The notes beneath the pieces were generated by a model. The model searched no databases. It was not told the DNA's origin and worked only from the letters and a program-made list of their open reading frames with translations. From contig JAUMIR010000014.1 of NCBI GenBank assembly GCA_030847615.1, positions 16,902,501 through 16,966,500 of the forward strand: a stretch of DNA of 64,000 bases, given 5' to 3'. The stretch is from Gambelia wislizenii (taxonomy: Eukaryota > Chordata > Lepidosauria > Squamata > Crotaphytidae). Below are positions 50,365 through 60,671 of the stretch, piece after piece. The translations under genes and the position numbers were made by a program. Numbering within the stretch: the first letter of the stretch is position 1; each line of letters starts with the position of its first letter.

Positions 50365-51120
50365 CTCTGTATCCTCCAACTGTCTCTGTTTGGCAGGGAC
50401 TGTCCTGATTAATCCTTTGCCATCCCATTTTCAGTGGCTTTTAAAATGTCCCACTTCTCTCTCCTCCTTTCCCCCTTTGTCCCCAGCTTATTTCAGGTTC
50501 TGCAAACTGAATTCAAAATGCAAAAGTAGATTGTACTCAACAGGTTGTACTTACCTTAGGGATGGGAGAGAAGGGATGGGATCTTGCTCTTCCCAGTCAG
50601 CTCAGGCAAAACCAAACTGCTTGCAGTCTTTGTCAGGTAATAGCATGCACTGGTACCTAAACAGGTCCAGGCAGAATAAAATAAACACCAGAATGTTGTT
50701 CCTTTAGGCATAAGGATAAAGACACAGACACAAGCTTGTGTCTAAAATAAACTTATCTTTACTTGAGCATAATGAAGTATACTTACAGATATATACAGCA
50801 TTCAGGACTAAAACATCTTCACTCTGTGAAATCCACCACAGAATTGATAAGCTTAACTCAGCTCTGCACCCAGCAAATATTGATACATTTACCCAGCTAG
50901 CTCCTGCAAAACTGCTGCCAGCTCAGATCTGCAGATCTTTGCAGACTGTTTGCTGCATCTCAGCTCTTTACAGAATAAATCTGTATGTCCTAATGTTGTG
51001 ACAGACTTTTCTTGCTTCTCTGTTTTTCCTCATGAATAACTTTCGCCACCTTGACCATACTCTGATGTTGCTTGGCCACATGTATCCTGGTTTTCGTCTG
51101 TAAAATGTTGAAGGGTATGT
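50365..51120 (-). mobile_element. TIR-G copy interrupted by a solo LTR
   Basis: 'tatcctccaactgtctctgt' at the left to 'aaatgttgaagggtatg' at the right, with 'aagcagtttggttt'-type interior in reverse. A solo LTR separates the two halves. Confidence 0.78.
50631..51003 (+). mobile_element. Solo LTR, 373 bp
   Basis: It starts TGTCAGG and ends TTGTGACA, so the ends are the TG...CA of LTRs with a 5-bp inverted repeat. Flanks GTCTT (50626-50630) and GACTT (51004-51008) are a 4/5 target duplication. AATAAA lies at 50974-50979, near the 3' end. There are no internal genes, as expected after LTR-LTR recombination. The parent (endogenous retrovirus or other LTR element) is not determined. Confidence 0.78.
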
Positions 51121-51418
51121 CTTCTTGGTTTACCCGGTTTTACCTAATGACGAGTTCTGGACACGTCAAAACCTTGCATCAGTTATGCCCCAGTTCTGGA
51201 AGATTCCAGTGGTTCTGCTAATGTTGTGAACCAAGGGTGTTCCTTTCAAAATGTGTTCGACATGCACTTAATCCACAATGCCTCCCAAACAGCAAAGGAA
51301 GAGGGTGGGTAGCAAGTTAGATGTAGCTATCTTTAGTGACCCCTTGGCTTCCCCTCCGTAGTAGGACCCTGTTTCTGACCTACTAGTCCCAAAAGGCATC
51401 AATGACTACAGTAGGACC
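51121..51418. other. Unidentified intron sequence
   Basis: No gene or repeat is recognised. Confidence 0.4.
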
Positions 51419-51600
51419 CCCGTATCTGCTGGGGATTGGTTCTGGGAGGCCCCATGGATACCAAAAACCATGGATAATAGCAAACACCATTGACAATAAC
51501 AGGACTTTCAGTTTAAAATACCACAGAGCTGCCTTGGAGGACCTAGAAAATGTTTTTTTTTAAAAAAAATCTGTTAAATTGAAAATTCGCTCTATCGCAC
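51419..51600 (+). mobile_element. MITE-B/C fragment
   Basis: CAGTAGGACCCCCGTATCTG (MITE-B start) passes into 'aacaggactttcagtttaaa' and 'ttggaggacctagaaaatg' (MITE-C core). This shows that the two MITE groups share structure. The right end is lost in an A/T-rich run. Confidence 0.65.
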
Positions 51601-51745
51601 TTTGGACATCAGTTTTTTAAAAAAAGTTTGGCAGTGGCAAATTTAGGTAAGTACAAATGCGAGTAAAACACGTGCAGCTGCTATCTTGTATGCAAAACCT
51701 ATGGGGGCAAAAACACCATTAAGACAAGTTGCAGCTGCTGAGAAA
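51600..51745. repeat. Fragment of the foldback family at 32228
   Basis: 'gtttggcagtggcaaattta', then 'caaatgcgagtaaaacacgt' and 'accattaagacaagttgcag' match the left arm and interior of that element. Confidence 0.6.
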
Positions 51746-51753
51746 TGCTATTG

Positions 51754-51991
51754 CGGTTGTCCCTTCATATTTACTGGGGTTTGGTTCCAGGCCCCCCCCC
51801 GCCCCCGTGGATACCCAAATCAGTGAATACTCAAGTCCCATGATATGCAATGGCATAGCAAAATGGTGACCCTTATATAAGATGGAAAAATTAAGGTTTG
51901 CTTTTCGGATTATTATTTTTTAAAGAATATTTTCAAGCCGTGAATACTTAAATCCGTGGATACCAAACCCATGGATACAGAGGAACAACTG
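51754..51991 (+). mobile_element. MITE-A
   Basis: 'cggttgtcccttcatattta' to 'acagaggaacaactg' followed by TA. It has a C-rich run at 51793-51806. Confidence 0.84.
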
Positions 51992-52461
51992 TACTGGAAG
52001 GCACTCTGGTTTTTTTCTACCTCCTAGAGACAAGCCCATGGTGTTCCCTCTGGCTTTTAAGTTCTTTAGCTCAAGGTCATAAAGGGAGAAGAGAATCTGT
52101 TTCATGGTCGAGGAATGCAGTGAAAGCGACTAAGCTGGGGTGGAGAGATTTACAACTTACTGTTTGCTTCAAGCAAGCAAACCAGAGCTGGAATGTAAGC
52201 AAAGGATTTATGGACCCTTTTAGGTCCTTCAGCCAGCAGGATGCAGAATAATCCAGGCATCCACTTCTAAGAGATGGCTGGCGACTGCAGTGTTTCAGTG
52301 TGCAGTGGCATTCTCAGTTTCAAACTTACTCCCCCCACATCTCTCACAGCTGTAGGAATCCATATTCCAACTGTCTCAAGCACCATTTCTTTCCTTGCAG
52401 AAATGGCTCCTTATTAGATTGGTGTGAGTGGTTGGAGAGGTCATTGGCTATGTTTCTGGCT
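51992..52461. other. Unidentified intron sequence
   Basis: No feature is recognised. Confidence 0.4.
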
Positions 52462-52732
52462 CCTTCTGTCAGGATATTGGGACATGCAGTAGATTTATTC
52501 TGTAAAGAGCTGAGATGTAGCAAACAGCCTGCAGTTTGCAGTACTGTGATCTAGCAGCAGTTTGCAGAAGCTAACTGGGTAAGTTTATCAATGTTGAGTA
52601 GCTCCCTGTCCTGGAGCAGAGCTGGGCTGGACTGAAAGCCAAGCAGTCCTGTTTTGGATCTCATTGTGTGTGAAGGTGTCCTGTTTAGGATCTCACAGTG
52701 GGAAGATTTTTTCTTCTGAATCCTGTCTCACT

Positions 52733-53068
52733 CTCTCTCTGGCTTTTCTTCCCAAACGAAGATTCAGGAAGGACTCATCTCTCACTTTCTGTAAGTGCGC
52801 TGATAACTGAAAAGGCCAATCCGAGATAAACAAGTCCGGTTGCAGAAAGCACAGCAGAAGGTCTCCTTGGGTGATGCTTCCGGGTTGTGATTCTTTCTGC
52901 GTTGTTGTTTCTCTTCAAGATTTGTTCGGCTGCAGCATTATGGATAGTGCGTCTCCATGCCTCCTGATGTGAGGCTAGGGCGGACCATTGTTGGTGTTCA
53001 ATTTGGCCGAGCCTGAGATGTTGCTTCAGGGAGTCCTTGTATCGTTTTTTTGGAGCATCCCTATAGCT
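52733..53068 (-). mobile_element. LINE-E 3' end inside the solo LTR
   Basis: A CT tract and CTGGCTTTTCTTCCCAAACG to 'gagtccttgtatcgtttttt', the same region as the copies at 18170 and 27943, with a small deletion near 52930. Confidence 0.8.
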
Positions 53069-53075
53069 GTAAATA

Positions 53076-53296
53076 CAGTTGTCCCTTCATATTCGCTGGC
53101 GTTTGGTTCCAGGACCCCCTGTGGATACCAAATACTCAAGTCCCATTATATGCAATGGCATCGCAAAAGGGTGTCCCATATATAAGATGCAAAATCAAGG
53201 TTTGCTTTTTGGATTATTATTTTTTAAAGAATATTTTCAAGCTGTGAATATTTAAATCCATGGATACCAAATCCGTGGATATGGAGGGAATCACTG
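53076..53296 (+). mobile_element. MITE-A next to LINE-E
   Basis: CAGTTGTCCCTTCATATTCG to 'ggagggaatcactg', TA on both sides, 221 bp. Confidence 0.86.
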
Positions 53297-53499
53297 TACT
53301 CTTCATTATGCTCAAGTAAAGAGAAGTTTATTTTAGACACAAGCCTGTGTCTGTGCCTTTATTCTTATGCCTGAAGGAACAACACTTTGCTGTTTATTTT
53401 CGGTACCCAGTGCCTGACACCTTCCAGGGTTACTAGACATTCAGTCTCTGTATGAGATCAGGGATGCATCTAGTACTTCAACGCACATGTATCTAAACC

Positions 53500-53625
53500 T
53501 GCTTTCTCCAACCTGTGCTCTCTAAATGTGCTGGCCTGCCTCTCCCCTCCCACCCTTCTCAGCCAGCATGATCATTGTGGTGATGGGAATTGTAGTCCAA
53601 AACAGCTGAAAGGGTATGAGTCCAT
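53500..53625. repeat. hAT-like MITE fragment
   Basis: 'ctccaacctgtgctctctaa', 'cagccagcatgatcattgtg' and 'gatgggaattgtagtccaaa' form the familiar decayed hAT MITE pattern. Confidence 0.55.
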
Positions 53626-53754
53626 CAAAACCATGCACTTGCACAATAAAGCACTGGAGCTTGGAAGTAACTTCAAATAACTAGTTGTTTGTAATTAATT
53701 AAATGGCATGGAGGAATATCCTTTGATTTAGATGTGAGGTGGCCACATTTCAAG

Positions 53755-54150
53755 GATGCTTTAGCTACACATTCCAATATTTAACTGGAAAAAAAAACTG
53801 GGAACTGTGTGGCCAAACAACATCAGAGTATGGTCCAGATGGAAAAAAAAGTTATTCATGAGGAAGAACACACAAGCTAGGAGAGGCTGCAGCAGTTTGT
53901 TTTTGCCTGAGCCTACTGGGAATGGCAAGACTCTACCGCCTCCTCTCTTCCTGCTGAGTTGATGGAGTGCAAACTACTTTTGGTCCTTGAACTCAGTTGG
54001 CAGCAGCTGAAGTAAGCTGAGAACAAAGGGGGAAAGTAGGAAGAGGAAAGAGAAACCGGGACATTTTAAAAGCAGCTGGAAAAGTGAGACAGCAGAGGAT
54101 AAAATTGGGACTTTCCCTGCCAAATCAGGACAGTTGGAGGGTGTGAGGGT
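53755..54150 (+). mobile_element. TIR-G copy
   Basis: 'agttattcatgaggaagaac', then 'cagcagtttgtttttgcctg', 'gagaaaccgggacattttaa' and the right end 'tcaggacagttggagggtgt'. Most of the element is present and the left terminus is degraded. Confidence 0.75.
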
Positions 54151-54631
54151 ACCAACACATCAGTGGTGTTTTTTTAACGGCCCACTGGTTCATTTTTGTC
54201 TGCCTGTGAGCCGAAAAGAGCCAAGTTCTACTTTTATTGATTTGCACCACAGCCTTGGGTTAGTTGCTTCACTGTTTTTCCTCAGTTTCTCATACTCTTT
54301 ACTTTCACCATGTAGGACTGGAACTTCAAGGAGCTATTAGTAAGAAGCAGCAACAACAAAAAAGTTATGCCTAGACTCTTAGCTGGAGCATCGAGGAGGT
54401 CGATTTTCTCCTTGATGTTGTTCCAAAGGAATGCAACATGCGTTAGGAATATTTGGAGAGTGCAAGATGGCATTCCTGAGATCTTTGCAATTTGGGCAGT
54501 CCACTCTGGCAAGTATTTGGAGGCTGCTGTTACACAGAACAGCCCTTCCTCCCTGGAGTCTCCTTTACAATTGCTTCACAATTCAGACAATAGAATCAGA
54601 GCATTAGAACAGATCCTTTGGAAAGTTTGTA
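54151..54631. other. Unidentified intron sequence
   Basis: No gene or repeat is recognised. The 97-residue frame at 54367-54660 has no domain or splice support. Confidence 0.4.
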
Positions 54632-55028
54632 GAAGGCCTGGAAGCCTTTATACCCTATGAGGAGTGGTTTAGGGTGCTGGGTATGTTTAGCTTGTAGAAG
54701 AGAAGGTTGAGAGGTGACATGATAGCCGTGTTTAAATATTTGAAGGGATGCCATGCTGAGGATGGAGCAAGCTTGTTTTCTGCGGCTCCAGAGACTAGGA
54801 AACGGAGCGATGGGTTCAAACTACAGGAAAAGAGATTCCACCTAAACATTAGGAAGAACTTCCTGACAGTAAGAGCTGTTCGACAGTGGAGCGCACTGCC
54901 TGGGAGTGTGGTGGAGCCTCCTTCTTTGGAGGTTTTTAAACAGGCTGAATGCTTTGATTATGTATTCCTGCTTGGCAAGGGCTGGACTAGATGACCATTG
55001 TGGTCTCTTTCCAACTCCATAATTCTAA
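54632..55028 (+). mobile_element. CR1 LINE 3' part
   Basis: Open from 54707 ([20 protein letters not shown], then [20 protein letters not shown]). A deletion removes part of the QRLDGHL region. It ends 'ccaactccataattctaa'. Confidence 0.9.
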
Positions 55029-55570
55029 GTGTGAGATGCAGCCCCTGCTGGGAAAGCAAACTTCATCTGATTTTTCAAAACAAATAGACTAGGTCAAGCC
55101 ATCTCTCCCCCTTCACGACTGGCTTCAGATCTTGTTTGGATTGAGGGCAGGAAATAGCTTCAGTGTGACCTTACGGTTTGTGGGTTGCCTTGTTTACGTA
55201 AATACTCATTAACAGCTCTGGGATCCGGCCAAGGTGTGCATATACATAAATGGGGAAGGAAGTCAGGAAACGGTCCAATGGAGCCTGTCCCCATGGCAAC
55301 GCTTTTGCATCCATCCATGTGCATACTTTTCGCCTCTCTCTCTCATTAATGGGGATGTCTGACTGGTGTGATTGGGACCAGCTGGGTCTTGCATTCCACT
55401 CTCTCCTTTCCATGTTCCTTCATGATTGCCAAGGGTCACATGTGGCTTGCATTCTAGCCTCTGTTTTCCATGCGCCCAGGATTGCACAGCCATCCTCCCA
55501 CCTCTTCTCTTCCCTTGATGGAAGCATGATGTGCTAGCTTAAGCCAACATGGGATATGCATTCAGAGGGA
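55029..55570. other. Unidentified intron sequence
   Basis: No feature is recognised. Confidence 0.4.
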
Positions 55571-55579
55571 AACAACCCT

Positions 55580-55900
55580 CTCTCTGTGTATAAATGCCTT
55601 CAAGTTGCCTTTCGACTTATGGCAACTCCATGAATTTCATAGGGTTTTTCTTAGGCAAGGAATATTCAGAGATGGCTTTGCCAATTCCTTCCTCTAAAAT
55701 ATAGGTTACAGCACTTGGGATTCCTTGGCAGTCCTTCTGGGCTTGGGGAAAGCTCTTCTTTTTGGACTGCCACACCCAGAACCCTCCAGCCAGCATAACC
55801 CTAGCTGGCTGGGGAATTCTGGGAGTGACAGTCCAAAAAGGCACCTCTTCCCATGTTCTGGATGTTTCATCCTGCAGCATTTGAAGAAAGGGGACCAAGG
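55580..55900 (-). mobile_element. 5S-SINE tail plus palindromic composite
   Basis: SINE tail at 55600-55725 ('gcctttcgacttatggcaac', then 'caaggaatattcagagatgg'), then a palindrome 55757-55842 (arms TTCTTTTTGGACTGCCACAC / 'gggagtgacagtccaaaaag'), then 'gaccaaggtcagagctt'. It has the same architecture as 24150 and 26995. Confidence 0.7.
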
Positions 55901-55904
55901 TCAG

Positions 55905-56130
55905 AGCTTGTGTGTGGATGTGCTCTCAAGTCGCCTGTCGACATATGGCGACCCCATGAATTTCACAAAGTTTGCTTAGGCAAGGAATACTCAGAGGTGG
56001 TTTTGCCAGTTCCTTCCTCTGAAATAGAGCCTCCAGCACCTGGGATTTGTTGGTGGTCTCCAATCGAAGTACTAACTGGGGCTGACCCTGCTTAGTTTCC
56101 AAGATCAGAAAGGATCTGGTGCCTTCAGGG
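55905..56130 (-). mobile_element. 5S-rRNA-derived SINE, near complete
   Basis: It reads tail to head: 'aagtcgcctgtcgacatatg', 'aaggaatactcagaggtggt', 'gaagtactaactggggctga', 'ccctgcttagtttccaagat' and 'cagaaaggatctggtgcctt'. The last blocks are the reversed 5S internal control region. Confidence 0.85.
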
Positions 56131-56321
56131 TATTTAGGCCTACCGACTCTGGTATAATTCCTGACCTCCGGTTGTGTAGAACTAAATGGCTAACTTGAAT
56201 TTTAAAAAACATTTTAAATTGGATTTTAGACACAGAATTACAAGAAAAACCAACAAAAAGGCAAATGCAAATAAAGAAAAAAACAGAAGGGGAAACACAT
56301 ATGAGATGGACATCATACCCT

Positions 56322-56835
56322 CCAACTGTCCCGGTTTGGCAGGGACAGTCCCAATCATAGAGTTGGAAGAGACCACATGGGCCATCTAGTCCAACCACCT
56401 GCCTTGGAGGAATACACAATCAAAGCACTCCCGACAGATGTCCATCCAGCCTCTGTTTAAAAACCTCCAAAGAAGGAGACCCCACCACACTCCCAGGCAG
56501 CGCATTCCACTTCTGAACAGCTCTCATGCTGTCCTACTTTTTCAGCTGCTTTTAAAATGTCCAAGTTTCTTCTTGTCCTCCCACTTTTCTTCTTTACTCT
56601 CAGTTTACTCCAGTTGCTGCAAACTGAATTAAAAATGTAAAAGTAAACTCAAAAGTAGGGGGACAGGGCAGCGTAGGGCGGGATCTTGTCCTTCCCAGCA
56701 GGCGCAGGCAAAAGCCAACTGCCACAACCTCTCCCAGCTTGTGTGTTCTTCCTCATTTATACTTTCAACCACATTTTGATGGTGTATGGCCACATGTATC
56801 CCAGTTTTTATCTGTGAAATGGTAGAGGGCAGGTC
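56322..56835 (-). mobile_element. TIR-G copy interrupted by a CR1 fragment
   Basis: 'ataccctccaactgtcccgg' to 'cagggacagtcccaat' at the left; it resumes at 56525 'catgctgtcctactttttca' and runs to 'atctgtgaaatggtagaggg'. Confidence 0.75.
56354..56524 (-). mobile_element. CR1 3' fragment inside TIR-G
   Basis: 'catagagttggaagagacca' to 'cacttctgaacagctct', about 170 bp. Confidence 0.88.
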
Positions 56836-56933
56836 TGAGTATTAATTGGGGCTGTCCTTGCCAAATCAGGATAGTTCGAGGCAGGAAGTGGGTGAGTGGG
56901 GAAACTGAAACTGGCTAAGTGAATTTCATGGTC

Positions 56934-58119
56934 CAGGGCTTGTCTACACCATATAATAACCTGAATCCCCATGTGAATGTCCCTGCATCAATAGAAGTAT
57001 AGTGTCCAGATCAAGGGAAGTAATAGTGCCACTCTAGTCTGCCTTGGTCAGACCTCACCTAGAATACTGTGTCCAGTTCTGGGCACCACAATTCAAAAAG
57101 GATATTGACAAATTGGAGCATGTCCAGAGGAGGGTGACTAAAATGGTGAAAGGTCTGGAAACGATGCCTTATGAGGAGAGACTTAGGGAGCTGGGTATGT
57201 TTAGCCTGGAAAAAAGATGGTTAAAGGGCGATATGATAGCCCTGTTTAAGTATTGGAAGGGGTGTCCCATTGAGGATGGAGCAGGCTTGTTTTCTGCTGC
57301 TCCAGAGACTGGAACACGGAGCAATGGATGCAAGCTCCAGGAACAGAGATTCCACCTCAACATTAGGAGGAACTTTCTGACAGTAAGAGCTGTTTGGCAG
57401 TGGAACACACTCCCTCGGAGCGTGGTGGGGTCTCCTTCCTTGGAGGTCTTTAAACAGAGGCTGGATTGCCATCTGTCGGGGATGCTGTGATCGTGATTTC
57501 CTGCATGGCAAGGGGTTGGACTGGATGGCCCTCGTGGTCTCTTCCAACTCTACAATTCTATGATTCTATGAATCTATGAATCTGCTGCAATCAGGCCATA
57601 CATGTCATGGCCCAGATGTGCTGCAAATTTGGGGGTACCCTTCCAGAATGCACATTATGTGGGATTTGAGGTTTTCCGTGGAGTTTTGTCCGGTGCCGCA
57701 GCTGTCTCTGCTACCACTGACACCAATACTTACTGAGACCATGTTTAAGGCTCTGGGGGCAGTTCCAGGCTGAAGGGAGAGGTTTTTCCCCGCATCCCTG
57801 GCTCAGCAGCCCTGCCTCCTCTGCCTGATTTCGTGCTTTTGATGGAAGCACCCAGGAAGCGATGGGCAAGCGAGAGAGCAGGCAGAGCCAAGGGAAGGGA
57901 GAAAACCTCTCCCTTTAGCCAGGAACTGTCTCCAAAACCTTAAAATTGGTCACATAAAGTGACAGTGGCAGTGGCGACGGCCAAAACTCCGCAGGGGCAG
58001 TGAAGAAATGTCCCTGCAGAGTATAATAACGCACAGGGTTTTTTTGGGGGGGGGGGATTGGAGGGCATGTGGGAAAAACTCCATTTGGCATTTCTGCCCC
58101 ATGTGTAGACAAGCTCTAG
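56934..58119. mobile_element. hAT-like foldback element carrying a CR1
   Basis: Ends CAGGGCTTGTCTACACCATA and 'atgtgtagacaagctctag' are inverted. Past the CR1, long imperfect arms (about 57590-57800 and 57900-58110) pair, for example 'cagttccaggctgaagggag' with 'ccctttagccaggaactg'. There is no transposase. Confidence 0.7.
56985..57572 (+). mobile_element. CR1 LINE, young-looking, inside the hAT-like element
   Basis: A 148-residue frame from 57044 ([20 protein letters not shown], then [20 protein letters not shown], ending [16 protein letters not shown]). It ends in repeated attctatg/aatctatg units. Confidence 0.93.
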
Positions 58120-58126
58120 TAAGGGA

Positions 58127-58440
58127 TAGAATCATAGAATCCTAGAGTTGGAAGAGACCACAGGGGCCATCTAGTCCAACCCTCTACTCTGCAGGAATAA
58201 ACAATCAAAGCATTCCCGACAGATGGTCATCCAGCCTCTTTTAAAAAACCTACAAAGAAGGAGACTCCACTACACTCCCAGACAGCGTATTCCACTGCCG
58301 AACAGCTCTTACTGTCAGGAAGTTCCTCCTCGTGTTGAGGTGGAATCTCTGTTCCTGGAGCTTGCATGCATTGCTCCATGTTTCAGTCTCTGGAGCAGCA
58401 GAAAGCAAGCCTGCTCCATCCTCAATGTGACACCCAGCAT
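58127..58440 (-). mobile_element. CR1 3' part
   Basis: 'agaatcatagaatcctagag' to 'atcctcaatgtgacacccag', the terminal 310 bp of CR1 in reverse. Confidence 0.9.
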
Positions 58441-58449
58441 TTTAACCAG

Positions 58450-58630
58450 TTTGGAGCAGCAGAAAACAACTTGCTCCATCTTCAGTATGGCATCCCTTCA
58501 AATATTTAAATATGGCTATCATGTCCCCTCTTAACCTTCTCTTCTCCAGACTAAACATACTCAGCTCCCTAAGCTGCTCCTCATAGAGCATGACTTTGAG
58601 ACCTTTTACCATTTTGTTTGCCCTCTTCTT
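58450..58630 (-). mobile_element. CR1 internal fragment, second copy
   Basis: It restarts at 'tttggagcagcagaaaacaa' and runs back to the [13 protein letters not shown] region. The repeated LFSAAPE segment shows that this is a separate copy. Confidence 0.88.
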
Positions 58631-59194
58631 CAAGTCCCAGCCCAACTACTCCACCATACTGGCTCTTGGTGCCTCCTCATTTGTTTTGGAAATGATTTGA
58701 GTTGGCAGGCCCCTTCTGGGTCAATTATTCATTGTTCTGAAATGAATGCAGCCCACTGCTATTTGGGAGTGAATATCCCTCCTCAGTTAAGGCTAGAATC
58801 CCAGTATCATGAGCAGGCAACACTAGTTGAATCAGTCCTGTGGTTTGCCTGAATTTCTTCATTGCCCAGAGAGTGGAAGTCACAGCTTGTAAAGAATGCC
58901 TAAACCGTCTCCAAGTTTTGCTTCATGGCTCTCCTGAGGATTGTCAGTCTACTGAGTCAGCTGGGTTAAAGGGAGCCCCTCTTTTTTTCTTGTGGCAAAG
59001 GGAAACTTGCCATGTCGCTAAGGTGTGGCAGGGAGTGTTGCTGGAGTCTTATTCCCTCACAGACACCTGGGGGAAAGTGTTTTATTTTAAATGATTTAAT
59101 GCTTATTAAAAAAAAAATACTTTCCAGTATGCAGCTTCTCTTCCAAATATGTGTGTGGGCTTGTGTTGAAATTGCTACATTTTGGGGACACTTA
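58631..59194. other. Unidentified, apparently unique intron sequence
   Basis: One of the longest repeat-poor stretches in intron 2 (about 560 bp). There is no exon-like frame with splice sites and no similarity to the missing PTGES exon 3. Confidence 0.45.
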
Positions 59195-59460
59195 GAACAA
59201 AAGCATTGGAAGGGATCTCGAGGGCTATCTAGTCCAACCCCCCGCTCTTCAGTAATTCACAGCTAAACCCTATGTTGAAAAGCCTCCAGTAAATGAGAGC
59301 GGCCACCTTCTGAGCTATTCCACTATGGAATAGCTCTTACTTTCATTAAGTTCTTCCCAATGTTTAAGTGGAATCTCTTTATGTGTAATGTGAATGCATT
59401 GAATCATATCTTACTATTTGGAGTCACAGAAAACAAACTTGCTCCGTCAGCTCTTCAGAC
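59195..59460 (-). mobile_element. Old CR1 LINE
   Basis: 'ggaagggatctcgagggcta' to 'acagaaaacaaacttgctcc', a much diverged reverse CR1, older than most copies here. Confidence 0.75.
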
Positions 59461-59469
59461 ACACTGACA

Positions 59470-59695
59470 TGCACACACGTATCCGCGGGGATACATTCCT
59501 GGATTTATCGTTTAGAAGTAAAACCGTGGATGACAGTAAATCCTCTTAAAAGAAAGGACTTTCAGTACAAATATACCACAGAGTTGCACTGGAGGAGCTA
59601 GCAATTCCTAGAGAGGATACCTCTCTAGGCATTATCCAGCATGACTCTATGGTATGTGTCCCTATGTTGGTTCCACGGATACATGGGGCAACCTG
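59470..59695 (+). mobile_element. MITE-C copy
   Basis: 'gtatccgcggggatacattc', then 'actggaggagctagcaattc' and 'tacatggggcaacctg'. Confidence 0.62.
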
Positions 59696-59757
59696 GATTG
59701 CATCCCCTCTCAATCTTCTCGTCTCAAGGCTAAACATATTCAGCTCCCTATACAAAA
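59696..59757 (-). mobile_element. CR1 internal fragment
   Basis: 'tcccctctcaatcttctcgt' to 'taaacatattcagctcccta', about 60 bp. Confidence 0.75.
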
Positions 59758-59885
59758 GCAAACAACAGTGGACTTTCCTAGCTTGCCTGTTCTTCCTCTT
59801 TAATAAAATTTTGCTATCTTGACTACACTCTGATGTTGTTCAGCTACAGGTTTCCCAGTTTACATCTGTGAATTGTTGGGGGGTT
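59758..59885 (-). mobile_element. TIR-G fragment
   Basis: 'tcctagcttgcctgttcttc', then 'actctgatgttgttcagcta' and 'acatctgtgaattgttgggg'. Confidence 0.6.
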
Positions 59886-59892
59886 TTATTTA

Positions 59893-60656
59893 CAGTTGGA
59901 CCCCTGTATCCATGGGAGTTCAGTTTCCAGACTTACAGCAGATACCATAAACTGTAGATAACAGCAAACCCTACTAAAATAATGATCTTCCAGTTAAAAC
60001 ATACCATAGACTTGCATCAGAGGACCTAGAAGATATCTAGAGAGGACACCTCTCAATGCATTTTCTAGGATTATTCTATGGAGATTATCAGACAGGCTAA
60101 ATATGGCGTTATAATTATGCCAGGAGATGGCTAAAAGGCTTCCCTTTCAGACAATGTTGTTCCCATGTTGTCATGCTCCTGTTATGCTGCTGTTCCACTG
60201 GCGCTACTTTTTATTGATGGGAGAACCCGTCAATAGTTCCCCCGTTCTGTTTCTGTGATGGAATTAACAGCTTTTGAAAAGGTGCCCTGTTATATTGGCG
60301 CGATCCCTGCGTCAATCGGAGGTCTGTGCCGCAACACTTCCGGGTGAGATTGGGACAATCGAGGTAAGTGACACACTTTTTTGTACCCTCCCTGGGTTAC
60401 TTGTTATGTTTTAAGTCTGTTTTTGTGCTTACTGTCACTTTTTAAACTTTATTTTGCTTTTAATTTTTGAATTTCCCACGCTCTCGTCCTCTCGCGAGAA
60501 TGGCTGAGATTTGAAACTAGGAAGTGAAAGGAGACTGTGAGACGGGAATGCTTTTTATATTTCCATCTGATAATCTCCTATGGTATGTGGCCCTGTTGTA
60601 TCCCACGGATAACTGGAACTGTGGATATTGGTTCTGCGGCTATGGGGGTCCAACTG
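59893..60656 (+). mobile_element. MITE-C interrupted by TIR-T
   Basis: It starts CAGTTGGACCCCTGTATCCA after TA and ends 'tatgggggtccaactg' before TA. Its middle ('tctaggattattctat' | 'tatggtatgtggccctgttg') is split by the TIR-T element with TAT repeated. Confidence 0.82.
60080..60578 (+). mobile_element. TIR-T element, 499 bp, inside MITE-C
   Basis: Ends GGAGATTATCAGACAGGC and 'catctgataatctcc'; TAT on both sides (60077-60079, 60579-60581). The interior matches 24829 ('tttttattgatgggagaacc', 'cacttccgggtgagattggg'). The right part is internally deleted relative to that copy. Confidence 0.85.
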
Positions 60657-60671
60657 TACCTTTGAGGGCTG

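Larger units (their letters stand above)
52467..53419 (-). mobile_element. Solo LTR with perfect 5-bp TSD, carrying nested inserts
   Basis: On the plus strand it starts TGTCAGG and ends CCTGACA, and CCTTC lies on both sides (52462-52466, 53420-53424). The reverse complement matches the LTR at 50631 in its outer parts (52467-52732 and 53297-53419), including the AATAAA region. LINE-E and MITE-A fill the middle. No coding region remains. Confidence 0.82.

Noticed and set aside
54367..54660. 97-codon frame as a coding exon
   Set aside because: No known motif. It runs into the CR1 start and lacks splice support.
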